17,670 nucleotides of DNA. Origin: JAUZQZ01 sp036985955 (GTDB lineage: Bacteria; Pseudomonadota; Zetaproteobacteria; Mariprofundales; Mariprofundaceae). Shown here piece by piece: positions 1 to 7,024 of the stretch (positions within the stretch are counted from its first letter, which is position 1; each line of letters opens with the position of its first letter). Under the pieces are notes generated by a model, which was not told where the DNA came from, ran no database searches, and saw only the letters and a program-made list of their open reading frames with translations. The translations under genes were made by a program, and so were the position numbers. The stretch covers positions 1 to 17,670 of the forward strand of contig BTQQ01000018.1 of assembly GCA_036985955.1 (NCBI GenBank), given 5' to 3'.

Positions 1-56
1 TGTTGCCCATTGCAGATGGCCTGACGCTGGCGCTGAAGCGTATGTCGGCGGGTTAG
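1..56 (+). CDS. C-terminal tail of an unidentified gene (partial)
   Basis: Reading from base 3, the plus strand is open to a TAG at 54-56 and gives 17 residues ending in LALKRMSAG. This helix-like ending is consistent with the C-terminus of a real protein entering from the left edge. It is too short to identify. A second plus frame is also open to about base 76, so the frame choice is a judgement. Confidence 0.3.
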   Translation, partial: LPIADGLTLALKRMSAG

Positions 57-82
57 TGCTCTTTATTGACTTTTAGGTACTA

Positions 83-116
83 ACGGGGTTGTAGAAAATG
101 AGTAAGCTGCCCCCGT
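83..116 (+). terminator. Possible weak terminator hairpin
   Basis: ACGGGG at 83-88 can pair with CCCCGT at 111-116 across a 22-nt loop. The stem is followed on the plus strand by ATTTCTTAG, a broken T-rich stretch. It lies between the gene tail ending at 56 and the convergent minus-strand gene ending at 130, where a terminator would be expected. The long loop and poor T-tract make it weak. Confidence 0.25.
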
Positions 117-129
117 ATTTCTTAGTCCT

Positions 130-777
130 TTACCATTTAACTTGTACATTTTTAATTTCATTTGAGTTGTAAGCAGTAACTACTGCTGAACCGCTGTTAC
201 CTGACATGTTTAGACTGCTTATGTGATATTTGTAATTTGGGCCTAATTGCTCTTTTGCTAATTTCTTTGTTTTCATAGCAGATTCACTGTTGAAGAGAAA
301 TCCAAATAACACACCACCCAAAACGATGAAAGCAAGAGCGACATATAATGCTGATTTTGGTTTTCCAGTTTTAAAACCAGCTTGCCTTAGTTTTTCTAGC
401 GCATCTGGTGCCGACAGTTGACGATAAACCCAAACTAAGACACCGATAAATACAATAGAGAATGCATAAGAGCCAAGCATACCAACTGGATTTAGCTTGA
501 TTTGGGTTTCTAATAGCCCAATTGGCATGGCAATGGGGAAGAGAGATAACATGCCTATAAAAGCCATGCTGAAGAATGCGATAAACCAACGAACTACCCG
601 AGCAGTTTTAACACCACCTTTCATTAGAAATACACCGGCAATTACAGCAAATATATTAAAGCTGGAGGAGTAGCTGATTTTGTTAACAATACAGTAAATC
701 ATCACGCCAATATCAAGGATACCGATACTAAGCAGGACAATACCTGCTTTTCTAAATGGATTGTCTATTGTTTCCAT
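130..777 (-). CDS. Hypothetical five-helix membrane protein, AT-rich
   Basis: I do not recognise this 215-residue protein. Hydrophobic segments lie at about residues 11-31, 38-52, 63-88, 100-118 and 142-163, followed by a polar tail of about 50 residues (164-215) rich in Lys, Asn and Ser that is probably a small globular domain outside the membrane. There are no catalytic motifs. The ATG at 777 has AAGGAAA 6 nt upstream, so this start is good. The gene is clearly more AT-rich than every other gene here (many AAA, AAT, ATT codons), and no partner lies beside it on the same strand. That suggests recent acquisition. A 20-codon ORF with a better Shine-Dalgarno site overlaps its start and may couple its translation. 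Function unknown. Confidence 0.7.
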   Translation of the reverse strand: METIDNPFRKAGIVLLSIGILDIGVMIYCIVNKISYSSSFNIFAVIAGVFLMKGGVKTARVVRWFIAFFSMAFIGMLSLFPIAMPIGLLETQIKLNPVGMLGSYAFSIVFIGVLVWVYRQLSAPDALEKLRQAGFKTGKPKSALYVALAFIVLGGVLFGFLFNSESAMKTKKLAKEQLGPNYKYHISSLNMSGNSGSAVVTAYNSNEIKNVQVKW

Positions 778-827
778 GGTATTTCCTTTTGGCGGCTAAG
801 GAAATATGAGTAACCGGCATTGCACAT
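765..827 (-). CDS. Putative 20-residue leader peptide upstream of the membrane protein
   Basis: On the minus strand AGGAGG (838-833) sits 5 nt before an ATG at 827. The ORF reads MCNAGYSYFLSRQKEIPWKQ and stops at TAG 767-765, just inside the start of the membrane protein gene (ATG 777), in a different frame. This is the arrangement of a translationally coupled leader ORF. A second ATG at 820 in another frame gives a 22-codon alternative, but it lies 12 nt from the Shine-Dalgarno site. No runs of a single amino acid that would suggest classical attenuation are present. Length is far too short for composition evidence, so the case rests on the ribosome-binding site and the overlap. Confidence 0.35.
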   Translation of the reverse strand: MCNAGYSYFLSRQKEIPWKQ

Positions 828-829
828 AT

Positions 830-838
830 CCTCCTCCT
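830..838 (-). promoter_or_regulatory. Consensus Shine-Dalgarno site of the leader ORF
   Basis: The minus strand reads AGGAGGAGG at 838-830, an extended match to the anti-Shine-Dalgarno sequence, ending just before ATATG. It is the strongest ribosome-binding site in the window, yet it serves no long ORF: the only ORFs starting within 12 nt are about 20 codons long. Confidence 0.5.
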
Positions 839-857
839 ACAGATGAATTCTTTTTCC

Positions 858-863
858 ATCATA
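858..863 (-). promoter_or_regulatory. Possible -10 box for the leader/membrane protein gene
   Basis: TATGAT on the minus strand (863-858) matches TATAAT at five of six positions and lies about 20 nt upstream of the AGGAGG site, leaving a short 5' leader. The expected -35 region (around 881-886) is only T-rich and has no good TTGACA match. Low confidence. Confidence 0.25.
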
Positions 864-981
864 TTGCATATTAAAAGCAAAAGAGAGAAAACCGCCCTTG
901 TTTCTATTCGGTAAATTGCTCCGTGGTTTGCATGAAGTCAAATCGCTGCAACTGAAACGCTAAGCCGCTAGGCTGCCGCAC

Positions 982-2148
982 ATGCCAAAGATTCTATTTC
1001 ATTTCGGGGAACTGTCGCTCAAGGGCAAGAACCGTTCCACGTTCGAGCGTCAGATGGCGCGCAATATCAAACGGGTCATCAAACCGATCCTTAAACCCGA
1101 CGGATTTCACCGAGAGCACGGGCGCATGCTGGCCGATGTGGAAAGTATTTCCGATGACTTATTGAGCCATCTGGCGTTGATTCCCGGTATCCGCAATTTC
1201 TCCGTGGCGCACGAAGCTGAGCTTTCGCTGGAAGCCATACAGCAAACGGCCAAACAGGCGGTGCTTGCGGCCTATGGCGAGGATGTAAGCGGCAGGCCGT
1301 TCCGCGTGACTGCCAAGCGTGGCAACAAACAGTTCCCCATCGCCTCCCCTGAATTGAATTTTGAAATTGGCGGCTACCTCAAGACGCAACTGAATCTGGC
1401 CGTCAATCTCGATCATCCGGACATCGATGTACGCATCGAAATCGGCCGTGACGCCGCCTACATCTATACGCGCAAGATTCCCGGCATTGGCGGTTTGCCG
1501 GTGGGTTCATCGGGACGGGGCGTGGTGTTGTTTTCCGGTGGTATTGATTCGCCGGTGGCAGCATACACGATGATGAAGCGCGGCATGAGCGTGGTGCTGG
1601 TGCATTGCTACAACAGCACCATCAACCGCGATTTCGCCAAAATCAGGGATTTGGCGGCGCAACTCTCCCGCTATCAGGGGCATATAAAACTGTTCCTCAT
1701 TGATCTGGAGGAATTCCAGCGGCATGCAATTGCGACGGTTCCGGCCGATTACCGCATGATTATTTACAAGCGACAGATGATCCGTGAAGCGGCAAAAATC
1801 GCCCACATCATGCATGCGCAAGGCCTGGTCACCGGCGACTCGCTGGGGCAGGTGGCGAGCCAGACACTGGGCAATATTCAGGCCATTTACGATGCCGCCG
1901 ACTTGCCGTTGCTTTCGCCGCTGATTGGCTTCGACAAGGAGGAAATCATTGCACTGGCCCGCCGCATCGGCACCTTCGACATCTCTATCGAGGAATACTG
2001 CGACATCTGTTCCTTCCTGATTGCCAAACATCCGCAAACACACGGCAAACGCAGCACCGTAGCGCATCTGGAAGCACAACTGCCCATTGCTGCATTGACC
2101 AGTCCGGTCAGAACCATCATGTTTGACGGAGGTAAGGAAAATGGTTGA
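982..2148 (+). CDS. thiI: tRNA 4-thiouridine synthetase ThiI (short form, no rhodanese domain)
   Basis: ThiI adenylates U8 of tRNA and passes sulfur to it; in many bacteria it also serves thiazole synthesis. The 388-residue protein has the N-terminal ferredoxin-like part (about 1-55), a THUMP domain (about 60-165) and a PP-loop ATPase with SGGIDSP at 185-191 (preceded by VVLF). GDSLGQVASQT at 285-295 is typical of the family, and EYCDICSF (338-345) holds the conserved cysteine of the catalytic core. The C-terminus stops near residue 388, so the rhodanese domain of the E. coli type is absent. A separate sulfurtransferase or the Bacillus-type persulfide route is therefore expected. The ATG at 982 has only a weak AGG 9 nt upstream. 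Its last 8 nt overlap msrB. Confidence 0.93.
   Translation: MPKILFHFGELSLKGKNRSTFERQMARNIKRVIKPILKPDGFHREHGRMLADVESISDDLLSHLALIPGIRNFSVAHEAELSLEAIQQTAKQAVLAAYGEDVSGRPFRVTAKRGNKQFPIASPELNFEIGGYLKTQLNLAVNLDHPDIDVRIEIGRDAAYIYTRKIPGIGGLPVGSSGRGVVLFSGGIDSPVAAYTMMKRGMSVVLVHCYNSTINRDFAKIRDLAAQLSRYQGHIKLFLIDLEEFQRHAIATVPADYRMIIYKRQMIREAAKIAHIMHAQGLVTGDSLGQVASQTLGNIQAIYDAADLPLLSPLIGFDKEEIIALARRIGTFDISIEEYCDICSFLIAKHPQTHGKRSTVAHLEAQLPIAALTSPVRTIMFDGGKENG
2128..2132 (+). promoter_or_regulatory. Ribosome-binding site fixing the msrB start
   Basis: GGAGG lies 8 nt before ATG 2141, inside the end of thiI. The frame also has an upstream TTG at 2123, but that codon precedes this site and has no ribosome-binding sequence of its own, so ATG 2141 is preferred. 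Confidence 0.6.
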
Positions 2149-2539
2149 ACGGGTCGAAAAAACGAACGCCGAATGGAACGAACAATTAACGCCGGAGCAA
2201 TTCCGGATTTGCCGCAAGAAGGATACGGAACCGGCATTCACCGGTAAATATTGTGATTTCCATGATGGGGGAACGTACGCCTGCACCTGCTGCGGCCATC
2301 CCCTTTTCTCAAGTGATGACAAATTCGATTCCGGCACCGGTTGGCCCAGCTTTACCCGCCCGATTCGTGAAGATGCCATCGCCTATAAAACCGATATTTG
2401 CCTGCTCATGCGCCGCACCGAGGTGTTGTGCGCCGCCTGCGATGCGCATCTCGGCCATGTTTTCGACGATGGCCCCAAACCCACCGGCAAGCGCTATTGC
2501 ATCAATTCCATTTCACTGTCGTTCATACCCGACAAATAA
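2141..2539 (+). CDS. msrB: Peptide-methionine (R)-S-oxide reductase MsrB
   Basis: MsrB reduces the R-epimer of methionine sulfoxide in proteins. The protein has 132 residues from ATG 2141, normal for a single-domain cytosolic MsrB. Two zinc-binding CxxC pairs are visible, Cys48/Cys51 (CTCC) and Cys97/Cys100 (CAAC). So are SGTGWPSF (64-71), DAHLGHVFDDGP (101-112) and the catalytic Cys120 in RYCIN. The gene overlaps the end of thiI by 8 nt (ATG 2141, thiI TGA 2146-2148), so translation is probably coupled. No signal peptide is present. A 222-bp non-coding gap with a palindromic element follows. Confidence 0.95.
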   Translation: MVERVEKTNAEWNEQLTPEQFRICRKKDTEPAFTGKYCDFHDGGTYACTCCGHPLFSSDDKFDSGTGWPSFTRPIREDAIAYKTDICLLMRRTEVLCAACDAHLGHVFDDGPKPTGKRYCINSISLSFIPDK

Positions 2540-2569
2540 CCGCCATTTCCGATTGGATAGCAGGACGCC

Positions 2570-2733
2570 AGCCTGCACTATCCATGAATCATCGTGATGA
2601 TTACGCTGGGCCTTTGTTCACAACGGATTCTTGCGAGGAAGAGCGTAGCAATGCTTACGGACGCCTGAGCAAGAGTTCGTTGTGAGCAAAGGAACAAGTA
2701 AGGGTGCGATAGTATTCATGAATAGTGCAGGCT
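2570..2733. repeat. 164-bp palindromic intergenic element (MITE-like)
   Basis: The ends are 20-nt inverted repeats matching at 19 of 20 positions: AGCCTGCACTATCCATGAAT at 2570-2589 against the reverse complement of 2714-2733. Then come two unpaired 21-nt segments of equal length (2590-2610 and 2693-2713). Inside these is a second pair of arms, 2611-2634 with 2669-2692, matching at about 21 of 24 positions (CCTTTG.TCACAACG, TCTTGC). The centre holds a near-palindrome around CGTAGCAATGCTTACG (2644-2659). No ORF fills it and no target-site duplication is evident. The nested dyad symmetry resembles a non-autonomous transposable element or a processed intergenic hairpin like ERIC. In addition 2555-2583 can form a local hairpin (GGATAG/CTATCC and CAGG/CCTG) that would compete with the long fold. 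Confidence 0.6.
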
Positions 2734-2761
2734 AGAGTTCATCCGGTGAGCGAGGTGAGCT

Positions 2762-4153
2762 GTGGCACAAGATAAACTCTGGGGCGGGCGCTTTGATGCG
2801 CCAACCGACAAATTTGTAGAAGAATTCAACGCATCGGTTGATGTGGATGCACGTATGTATCGTGAGGATATTGCCGCATCCCGCGTACATGCCAAGATGC
2901 TTGGGCGGCAAGACATTCTTTCCGACGACGACGTGAAACAAATCCTGCAAGGATTGAACGACATCGAAGCTGAAATCGAACGTGGCGAGATGCAGTTCAC
3001 CGTAGCGCTTGAAGATGTGCATATGAACATTGAATCAAGGCTGACGGATGCGATTGGCGATGCGGGCAAGCGGCTGCATACGGCCAGAAGCCGCAACGAT
3101 CAGGTGGCAACCGACACACGGTTGTATCTGCGGCGGCGGGTGGATGAACTGCTGATTCGTATTCATTCGTTACAACGTGTGCTGGTAACACTGGCGCATG
3201 AACATGCGGACACCATCATGCCCGGATTTACCCATTTGCAGACGGCGCAGCCTGTGACCTTCGGCCACCACCTGCTGGCTTATGTGGAAATGCTGGATCG
3301 TGATGCCGGACGCTTGCTGAATGCACGTCAGCGCATGAATCATTGCCCTTTGGGTGCTGCGGCGCTGGCGGGAACGACATTCCCGATTGACCGCCATTTT
3401 ACGGCGGCGGAACTGGGCTTTAACGGCCCGTGCCGCAATTCACTGGATGCAGTATCCGACCGTGATTTTGTCATGGAATTGCTCTCGGCCTGCTCGATTT
3501 GCGCCATACACCTTTCACGATTCTCCGAAGAGCTGATTTTGTGGATGAGTGCCCAGTTTCGATTTATTGAGCTTTCGGATGCTTTTTGTACCGGCTCTTC
3601 CATCATGCCGCAAAAGAAGAATCCGGACATACCGGAACTGGTGCGAGGTAAGGCTGGCCGTATTATCGGTGGACTGGTGGCGATGCTGGTAACGGTGAAA
3701 TCATTGCCGCTGGCCTACAACAAGGATATGCAGGAAGACAAATCTGCGGTATTCGATGCCTTTGACCAACTGGAAGGCTGCCTGCGCATCTTCGCCGATA
3801 TGTTGCCGGACATGACCGTGAACAGGGAGGCCATGCGCAAGGCGGCGGCAGAAGGATATTCCACGGCAACCGATCTGGCCGATGCGCTCGTTCGGGCGGA
3901 AGTGCCGTTCCGTGAAGCGCATGCGATTGTGGGCAAGGCAGTCGCACATTGCATTGATGCAGGCATGCAATTGCATGAAATGGATATATCCGCCTGCGCC
4001 GCTATTGATGCGCGCCTGACGGTGGATTTGGTCCACACCCTGTCGGTGGAATCCAGCGTGGCCGCACGCAGTCATGTGGGTGGCACCGCTCCCGTACAGG
4101 TGCGTGAACAGTGCGCGCAATGGAAAACACAACTGGAGAATACTGATGCGTAA
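2762..4153 (+). CDS. argH: Argininosuccinate lyase ArgH
   Basis: ArgH splits argininosuccinate to arginine and fumarate, the last step of arginine synthesis. The protein has 463 residues, the usual length for this homotetrameric fumarase/aspartase-superfamily enzyme. Visible signatures are HTARSRNDQ (106-114), FTHLQTAQP (156-164, with the general-acid/base region His158) and the flexible-loop signature GSSIMPQKKNP (278-288), which carries the catalytic Ser. The start is GTG 2762, supported by GAGGTGAG at 2752-2759; no ATG lies near the conserved N-terminus (AQDKLWGGRF). The last 8 nt overlap the following lipoprotein gene. The only upstream non-coding sequence is the palindromic element, so any promoter must lie in or near it. 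Confidence 0.96.
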   Translation: MAQDKLWGGRFDAPTDKFVEEFNASVDVDARMYREDIAASRVHAKMLGRQDILSDDDVKQILQGLNDIEAEIERGEMQFTVALEDVHMNIESRLTDAIGDAGKRLHTARSRNDQVATDTRLYLRRRVDELLIRIHSLQRVLVTLAHEHADTIMPGFTHLQTAQPVTFGHHLLAYVEMLDRDAGRLLNARQRMNHCPLGAAALAGTTFPIDRHFTAAELGFNGPCRNSLDAVSDRDFVMELLSACSICAIHLSRFSEELILWMSAQFRFIELSDAFCTGSSIMPQKKNPDIPELVRGKAGRIIGGLVAMLVTVKSLPLAYNKDMQEDKSAVFDAFDQLEGCLRIFADMLPDMTVNREAMRKAAAEGYSTATDLADALVRAEVPFREAHAIVGKAVAHCIDAGMQLHEMDISACAAIDARLTVDLVHTLSVESSVAARSHVGGTAPVQVREQCAQWKTQLENTDA

Positions 4154-4559
4154 GACCCTTATTCTATTCATGATGACTGGTGTCTTGCTCGGAGCTTGCG
4201 GCCGCAAGGAAATGCCACAGGTGGATACCGGCAAACCACCGCACATCGAAGCACTAAAGCATGACATGGCCGGTAACAGTTTACGTTTGACCTTTGCCTT
4301 GCTCGGAGGATCGGGCCCCGTCGGCTACCAGATTGACCGGGCGGAAATTGACCCGCATTGCAATTGTCCGGCCTTCTGGCAACGTTATCTTGATCAGCCT
4401 GCTATTCGCGGCCAGAAAGGAAAAGTGCTGTCGCGCACGCTAAATCTCCGAACGTATAAACGTGCATTTGCCTTCCGCATCCGTGCCGTGGATTCCTTCG
4501 GTAATATTGGCGTATGGAGCAAGCCCATCCTGGCTCGTGCCGAAAAGATGATGGAATGA
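4146..4559 (+). CDS. Small lipoprotein with a possible fibronectin-III-like fold
   Basis: I chose ATG 4146, with GGAG at 4135-4138, because it places a clean lipoprotein signal at the N-terminus: Met-Arg-Lys, a hydrophobic stretch, and the lipobox LLGAC with Cys18 as the lipidated residue. A longer open frame reaches back into argH but hides this signal. Mature protein has about 120 residues. The body (about 30-130) is short beta-like strands, LRLTFALLGG, VGYQIDRAEI, FAFRIRAVDSFGNIGVW; the last resembles the final strands of a fibronectin type III domain. The middle has a CNCP motif. It overlaps argH by 8 nt and dapC by 4 nt, so it is co-translated with biosynthetic genes. A small lipoprotein upstream of lysA is common in proteobacteria, but those (LptM-like) are shorter and I do not see homology. 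Role unknown. Confidence 0.75.
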   Translation: MRKTLILFMMTGVLLGACGRKEMPQVDTGKPPHIEALKHDMAGNSLRLTFALLGGSGPVGYQIDRAEIDPHCNCPAFWQRYLDQPAIRGQKGKVLSRTLNLRTYKRAFAFRIRAVDSFGNIGVWSKPILARAEKMME

Positions 4560-5755
4560 AACACGCGCAACCGCGCCTGGATTGTTTGGGCGCCTATCCG
4601 TTTGAACGGTTGAAGACCCTGCTTGCGGACATGCAGGCAAATCCGAATTTGGCGCATATTGATGCCGGAGCAGGCGAGCCGAGGCTGCCGCTGCCCGGTT
4701 TTGTACGGGAAACGCTGGATGCACATATAAGCGGCTTTTCCAGATACCCGCCAAGCCGCGGTATGCTGACGTTGCGCGAGGCCATCGCCGCATGGCTGAT
4801 GCGGCGGTATGACCTTGCATCTCTCAATCCCGATACACAGGTTTTAACCGCCAATGGCACGCGCGAAGCGCTGTTTACCGTAGCACACGCCCTGGTGAAC
4901 CCCGATGCCTTTCATCAAAAACCCTTTGAAAAACCATTTGTATTGATGCCCAATCCAATGTACCAGATTTATCTGGGCGCGGCAGTCACAGCTGGCGCCC
5001 AACCTTATTTTATGCCATGTACGCCGGAAACAGGCTACGCCCCCGATCTGAATGCCGTGCCACGAGATGTGTGGCAGCGCACGGCGTTTGTTTACGTCTG
5101 TTCGCCATCGAACCCGACCGGCTGGGTCGCTGATGCAGCTTACTATAAACAGCTGCTGACACTGGCCGATATGCATGATTTTTATATCGTCGCCGATGAG
5201 TGCTATTCGGAAATTTACCAAGATGCACCTCCTGCCGGGCTGCTTGAAGTATGCCAGCAATCGGGACGTAAGGATTTTTCACGCTGTCTGGTCATGAATT
5301 CCCTGTCCAAACGTTCAGCGCTACCCGGTATGCGTTCGGGATTTATTGCCGGGGATCCGCGACTCATTGCCCGTTTTGCCAAGTTACGCAGTTACACCGG
5401 CCCGGCCACGCCATTGCCACTACAGCATGTCGCTGCCGCCGCATGGTCGGACGAAACGCATGTTGGACAGCAACGGCATGTCTATCGCCAAAGCCTGCGG
5501 ATGTTTTTTGAAGCCTACGGAGAAGGTGAACCGCCTGTCGGCTCGTTCTTCGCCTGGCTGCCAGTGAGTGATGGCGTGGCCTTTGCCGCAGCAGCATTCG
5601 AGCAGCAAGCCGTTACAGTGCTGCCCGGTGCGTATCTTTCCGCCGACGATGCCGATGGCTGCAATCCAGGCACCGGATATGTACGTGCCGCCCTTGTGGA
5701 TGGCCCGGAAAAAGCTGCCGAGCTTGCCAGACGGCTGAAAAACGTCAGGTTTTAG
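4556..5755 (+). CDS. dapC: N-succinyldiaminopimelate aminotransferase DapC
   Basis: A fold-type I PLP aminotransferase (class I/II) of 399 residues. DapC transfers the amino group from glutamate to N-succinyl-2-amino-6-ketopimelate in the succinylase branch of lysine/DAP synthesis. The N-terminus LGAYPFERLKTLL (11-23) followed by GAGEPRLPLP (38-47) is typical of the proteobacterial DapC group. PLP-site residues visible are Asn186 in SPSNPTG, Asp214 and Tyr217 in ADECY, and the Schiff-base Lys252 in NSLSKRSALPGMRSG. The C-terminal substrate arginine is probably in YVRAALV. ATG 4556 overlaps the lipoprotein stop as ATGA. An upstream ATG at 4514 would add 14 unconserved residues. dapD two genes downstream supports the assignment; the substrate itself cannot be read from sequence. 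Confidence 0.85.
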   Translation: MKHAQPRLDCLGAYPFERLKTLLADMQANPNLAHIDAGAGEPRLPLPGFVRETLDAHISGFSRYPPSRGMLTLREAIAAWLMRRYDLASLNPDTQVLTANGTREALFTVAHALVNPDAFHQKPFEKPFVLMPNPMYQIYLGAAVTAGAQPYFMPCTPETGYAPDLNAVPRDVWQRTAFVYVCSPSNPTGWVADAAYYKQLLTLADMHDFYIVADECYSEIYQDAPPAGLLEVCQQSGRKDFSRCLVMNSLSKRSALPGMRSGFIAGDPRLIARFAKLRSYTGPATPLPLQHVAAAAWSDETHVGQQRHVYRQSLRMFFEAYGEGEPPVGSFFAWLPVSDGVAFAAAAFEQQAVTVLPGAYLSADDADGCNPGTGYVRAALVDGPEKAAELARRLKNVRF

Positions 5756-5757
5756 AC

Positions 5758-6960
5758 ATGGACATTCCGCAGCATATCGAGGCTAAAATCAGATCACGGG
5801 CTGGAAATAGCGGCACGCTGAACTGTTATATTTACGATACTTCGGCGATGCGCGAAAAGATTGAATGGCTAACGCGGATGATGTCGCAGAATGTGGAAAT
5901 CTTTTATGCGATGAAGGCCAATCCACACCCGGCATTTCTCTCTGCGGCACGCAAGGCCGGTACCAAAGGTATTGAAATTGCCAGCCTCGGCGAGGCGGAG
6001 AAGGCTGTGGCCGCCGGTTTTTCTCCAGATGAGCTGATTTACACCGGCCCGGGCAAGTCTCCGGAGGAGTTGCGGTGGAGCGTGGAGCGTGGCGTTCGCA
6101 CGATCCATATCGAATCGCTGACCGAGGCGCATCGACTGGAAGCTATCTGCACGGAGTTTGGAAAGAAGCAGGATGTGCTGCTGCGCATCAATGCCAATTT
6201 TGACATCCACGAGGCGCAAACGACGTTTTCCGGTGGTAGCAGGAAATTCGGTGTAGACGAGGAAAAGCTGGACGGTGTGCTGCCACAAATTCTTGCTCTG
6301 GAGCGTCTGAATTTTCGTGGCCTGCATGTCTATGCCGCCTCCGGCGTGCTCAAGGTCGCCGACCTGCTGAAGAACTGCGAACTGGTATTTGGCCTGGCGA
6401 GGAAAATCGAGGCACAGCAACCGGATGTGTTCTGCGACACCATCGACTTCGGCGGTGGCTTTGGCGTGGATTATCTGGAAACCGGCCAGGATTTTGACCC
6501 GCAGGCCTATGCCGATGGCCTTGCCACACTGATTAAGGAATACGGTTTTTCAGGGCGAACATTCTTTCTGGAGCTGGGACGGTATCTGGCCGCCGATTCC
6601 GGCTGGTTCTGTACCGAGATTCTGGATATCAAGGAAAGCCGTGGTAAAAAACAGGTCATCTGCGCTGGCGGCATCAACCATTTCCGCCGACCGGCGGCGC
6701 TGGCCATCAACCATCCGCTGGCGATTGTGCGCATGGACCGGCCCATGCTGTTTGACAGCCAGGAATCAGTGCGTGATGAATCGGTGTATTTCGGTGGCCC
6801 GCTATGCACCGGCGCTGACAAATTGGCCAATGATGTGTATATTGAGGCTGCCGATATCGGTGATATTGCCGTGTTCGGTTACGCAGGTGCATATGGTTTA
6901 AGCATGTCCAATATCGAATTTTTGAGCCATGCGCGTCCGGACGAAGTGCTTGTCGATTGA
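5758..6960 (+). CDS. Group IV PLP decarboxylase (LysA/ornithine decarboxylase fold), substrate uncertain
   Basis: A 400-residue fold-type III (alanine racemase-like barrel) decarboxylase. Lys53 in YAMKAN binds PLP, FGGGFG (231-236) holds the phosphate, and Tyr379 in GAYG is near the C-terminus. Position between dapC and dapD suggests diaminopimelate decarboxylase. The signature motifs differ, however. The DAP decarboxylase active-site CESGD is CTGAD here (Cys350 in GPLCTGAD, 347-354), the usual EPGR is ELGR (LELGRYL, 271-277), and the usual GLHxHxGS is GLHVYAASG (188-196). GPLCT plus ELGRYL is the pattern I associate with PvsE/BtrK-like 'type III PLP-dependent' decarboxylases of siderophore, antibiotic and exosortase-linked clusters. 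It starts 2 nt after dapC, with AGG 8 nt upstream of the ATG. It may be a divergent LysA or another decarboxylase. Confidence 0.8.
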   Translation: MDIPQHIEAKIRSRAGNSGTLNCYIYDTSAMREKIEWLTRMMSQNVEIFYAMKANPHPAFLSAARKAGTKGIEIASLGEAEKAVAAGFSPDELIYTGPGKSPEELRWSVERGVRTIHIESLTEAHRLEAICTEFGKKQDVLLRINANFDIHEAQTTFSGGSRKFGVDEEKLDGVLPQILALERLNFRGLHVYAASGVLKVADLLKNCELVFGLARKIEAQQPDVFCDTIDFGGGFGVDYLETGQDFDPQAYADGLATLIKEYGFSGRTFFLELGRYLAADSGWFCTEILDIKESRGKKQVICAGGINHFRRPAALAINHPLAIVRMDRPMLFDSQESVRDESVYFGGPLCTGADKLANDVYIEAADIGDIAVFGYAGAYGLSMSNIEFLSHARPDEVLVD

Positions 6961-7012
6961 CCCCCTGCCCCGCGCTGTTTTTTTACGCTGGGCTGCGTAA
7001 TGTAGAATATTC

Positions 7013-7020
7013 AGGAGGGT
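7013..7020 (+). promoter_or_regulatory. Strong ribosome-binding site of dapD
   Basis: AGGAGGGT ends 4 nt before ATG 7025. It overlaps the GTG at 7019, which is the first in-frame start codon, so the start must be the ATG. The 64-bp gap before dapD also contains a T7 run (6978-6984) without a convincing stem, and a weak TAGAAT (7003-7008) that could be a -10 box. Confidence 0.6.
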
Positions 7021-7024
7021 GAAT

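Noticed and set aside
60..130. Possible integron attC site beside the AT-rich gene
   Set aside because: TACTAAC at 78-84 looks like a core site but does not fit RYYYAAC at its first two positions, and no matching GTTRRRY partner is visible.
2123..2140. Earlier TTG start for msrB
   Set aside because: The GGAGG at 2128-2132 lies after this codon and fits ATG 2141.
1507..2379. Long minus-strand open frame (290 codons) opposite thiI and msrB
   Set aside because: Its translation is low-complexity with no motifs, while both opposite genes show clear catalytic signatures. It is a shadow of their codon pattern.
6961..7024. T7 run at 6978-6984 as a terminator after the decarboxylase gene
   Set aside because: No self-complementary stem precedes it; dapD is probably still reached from upstream.
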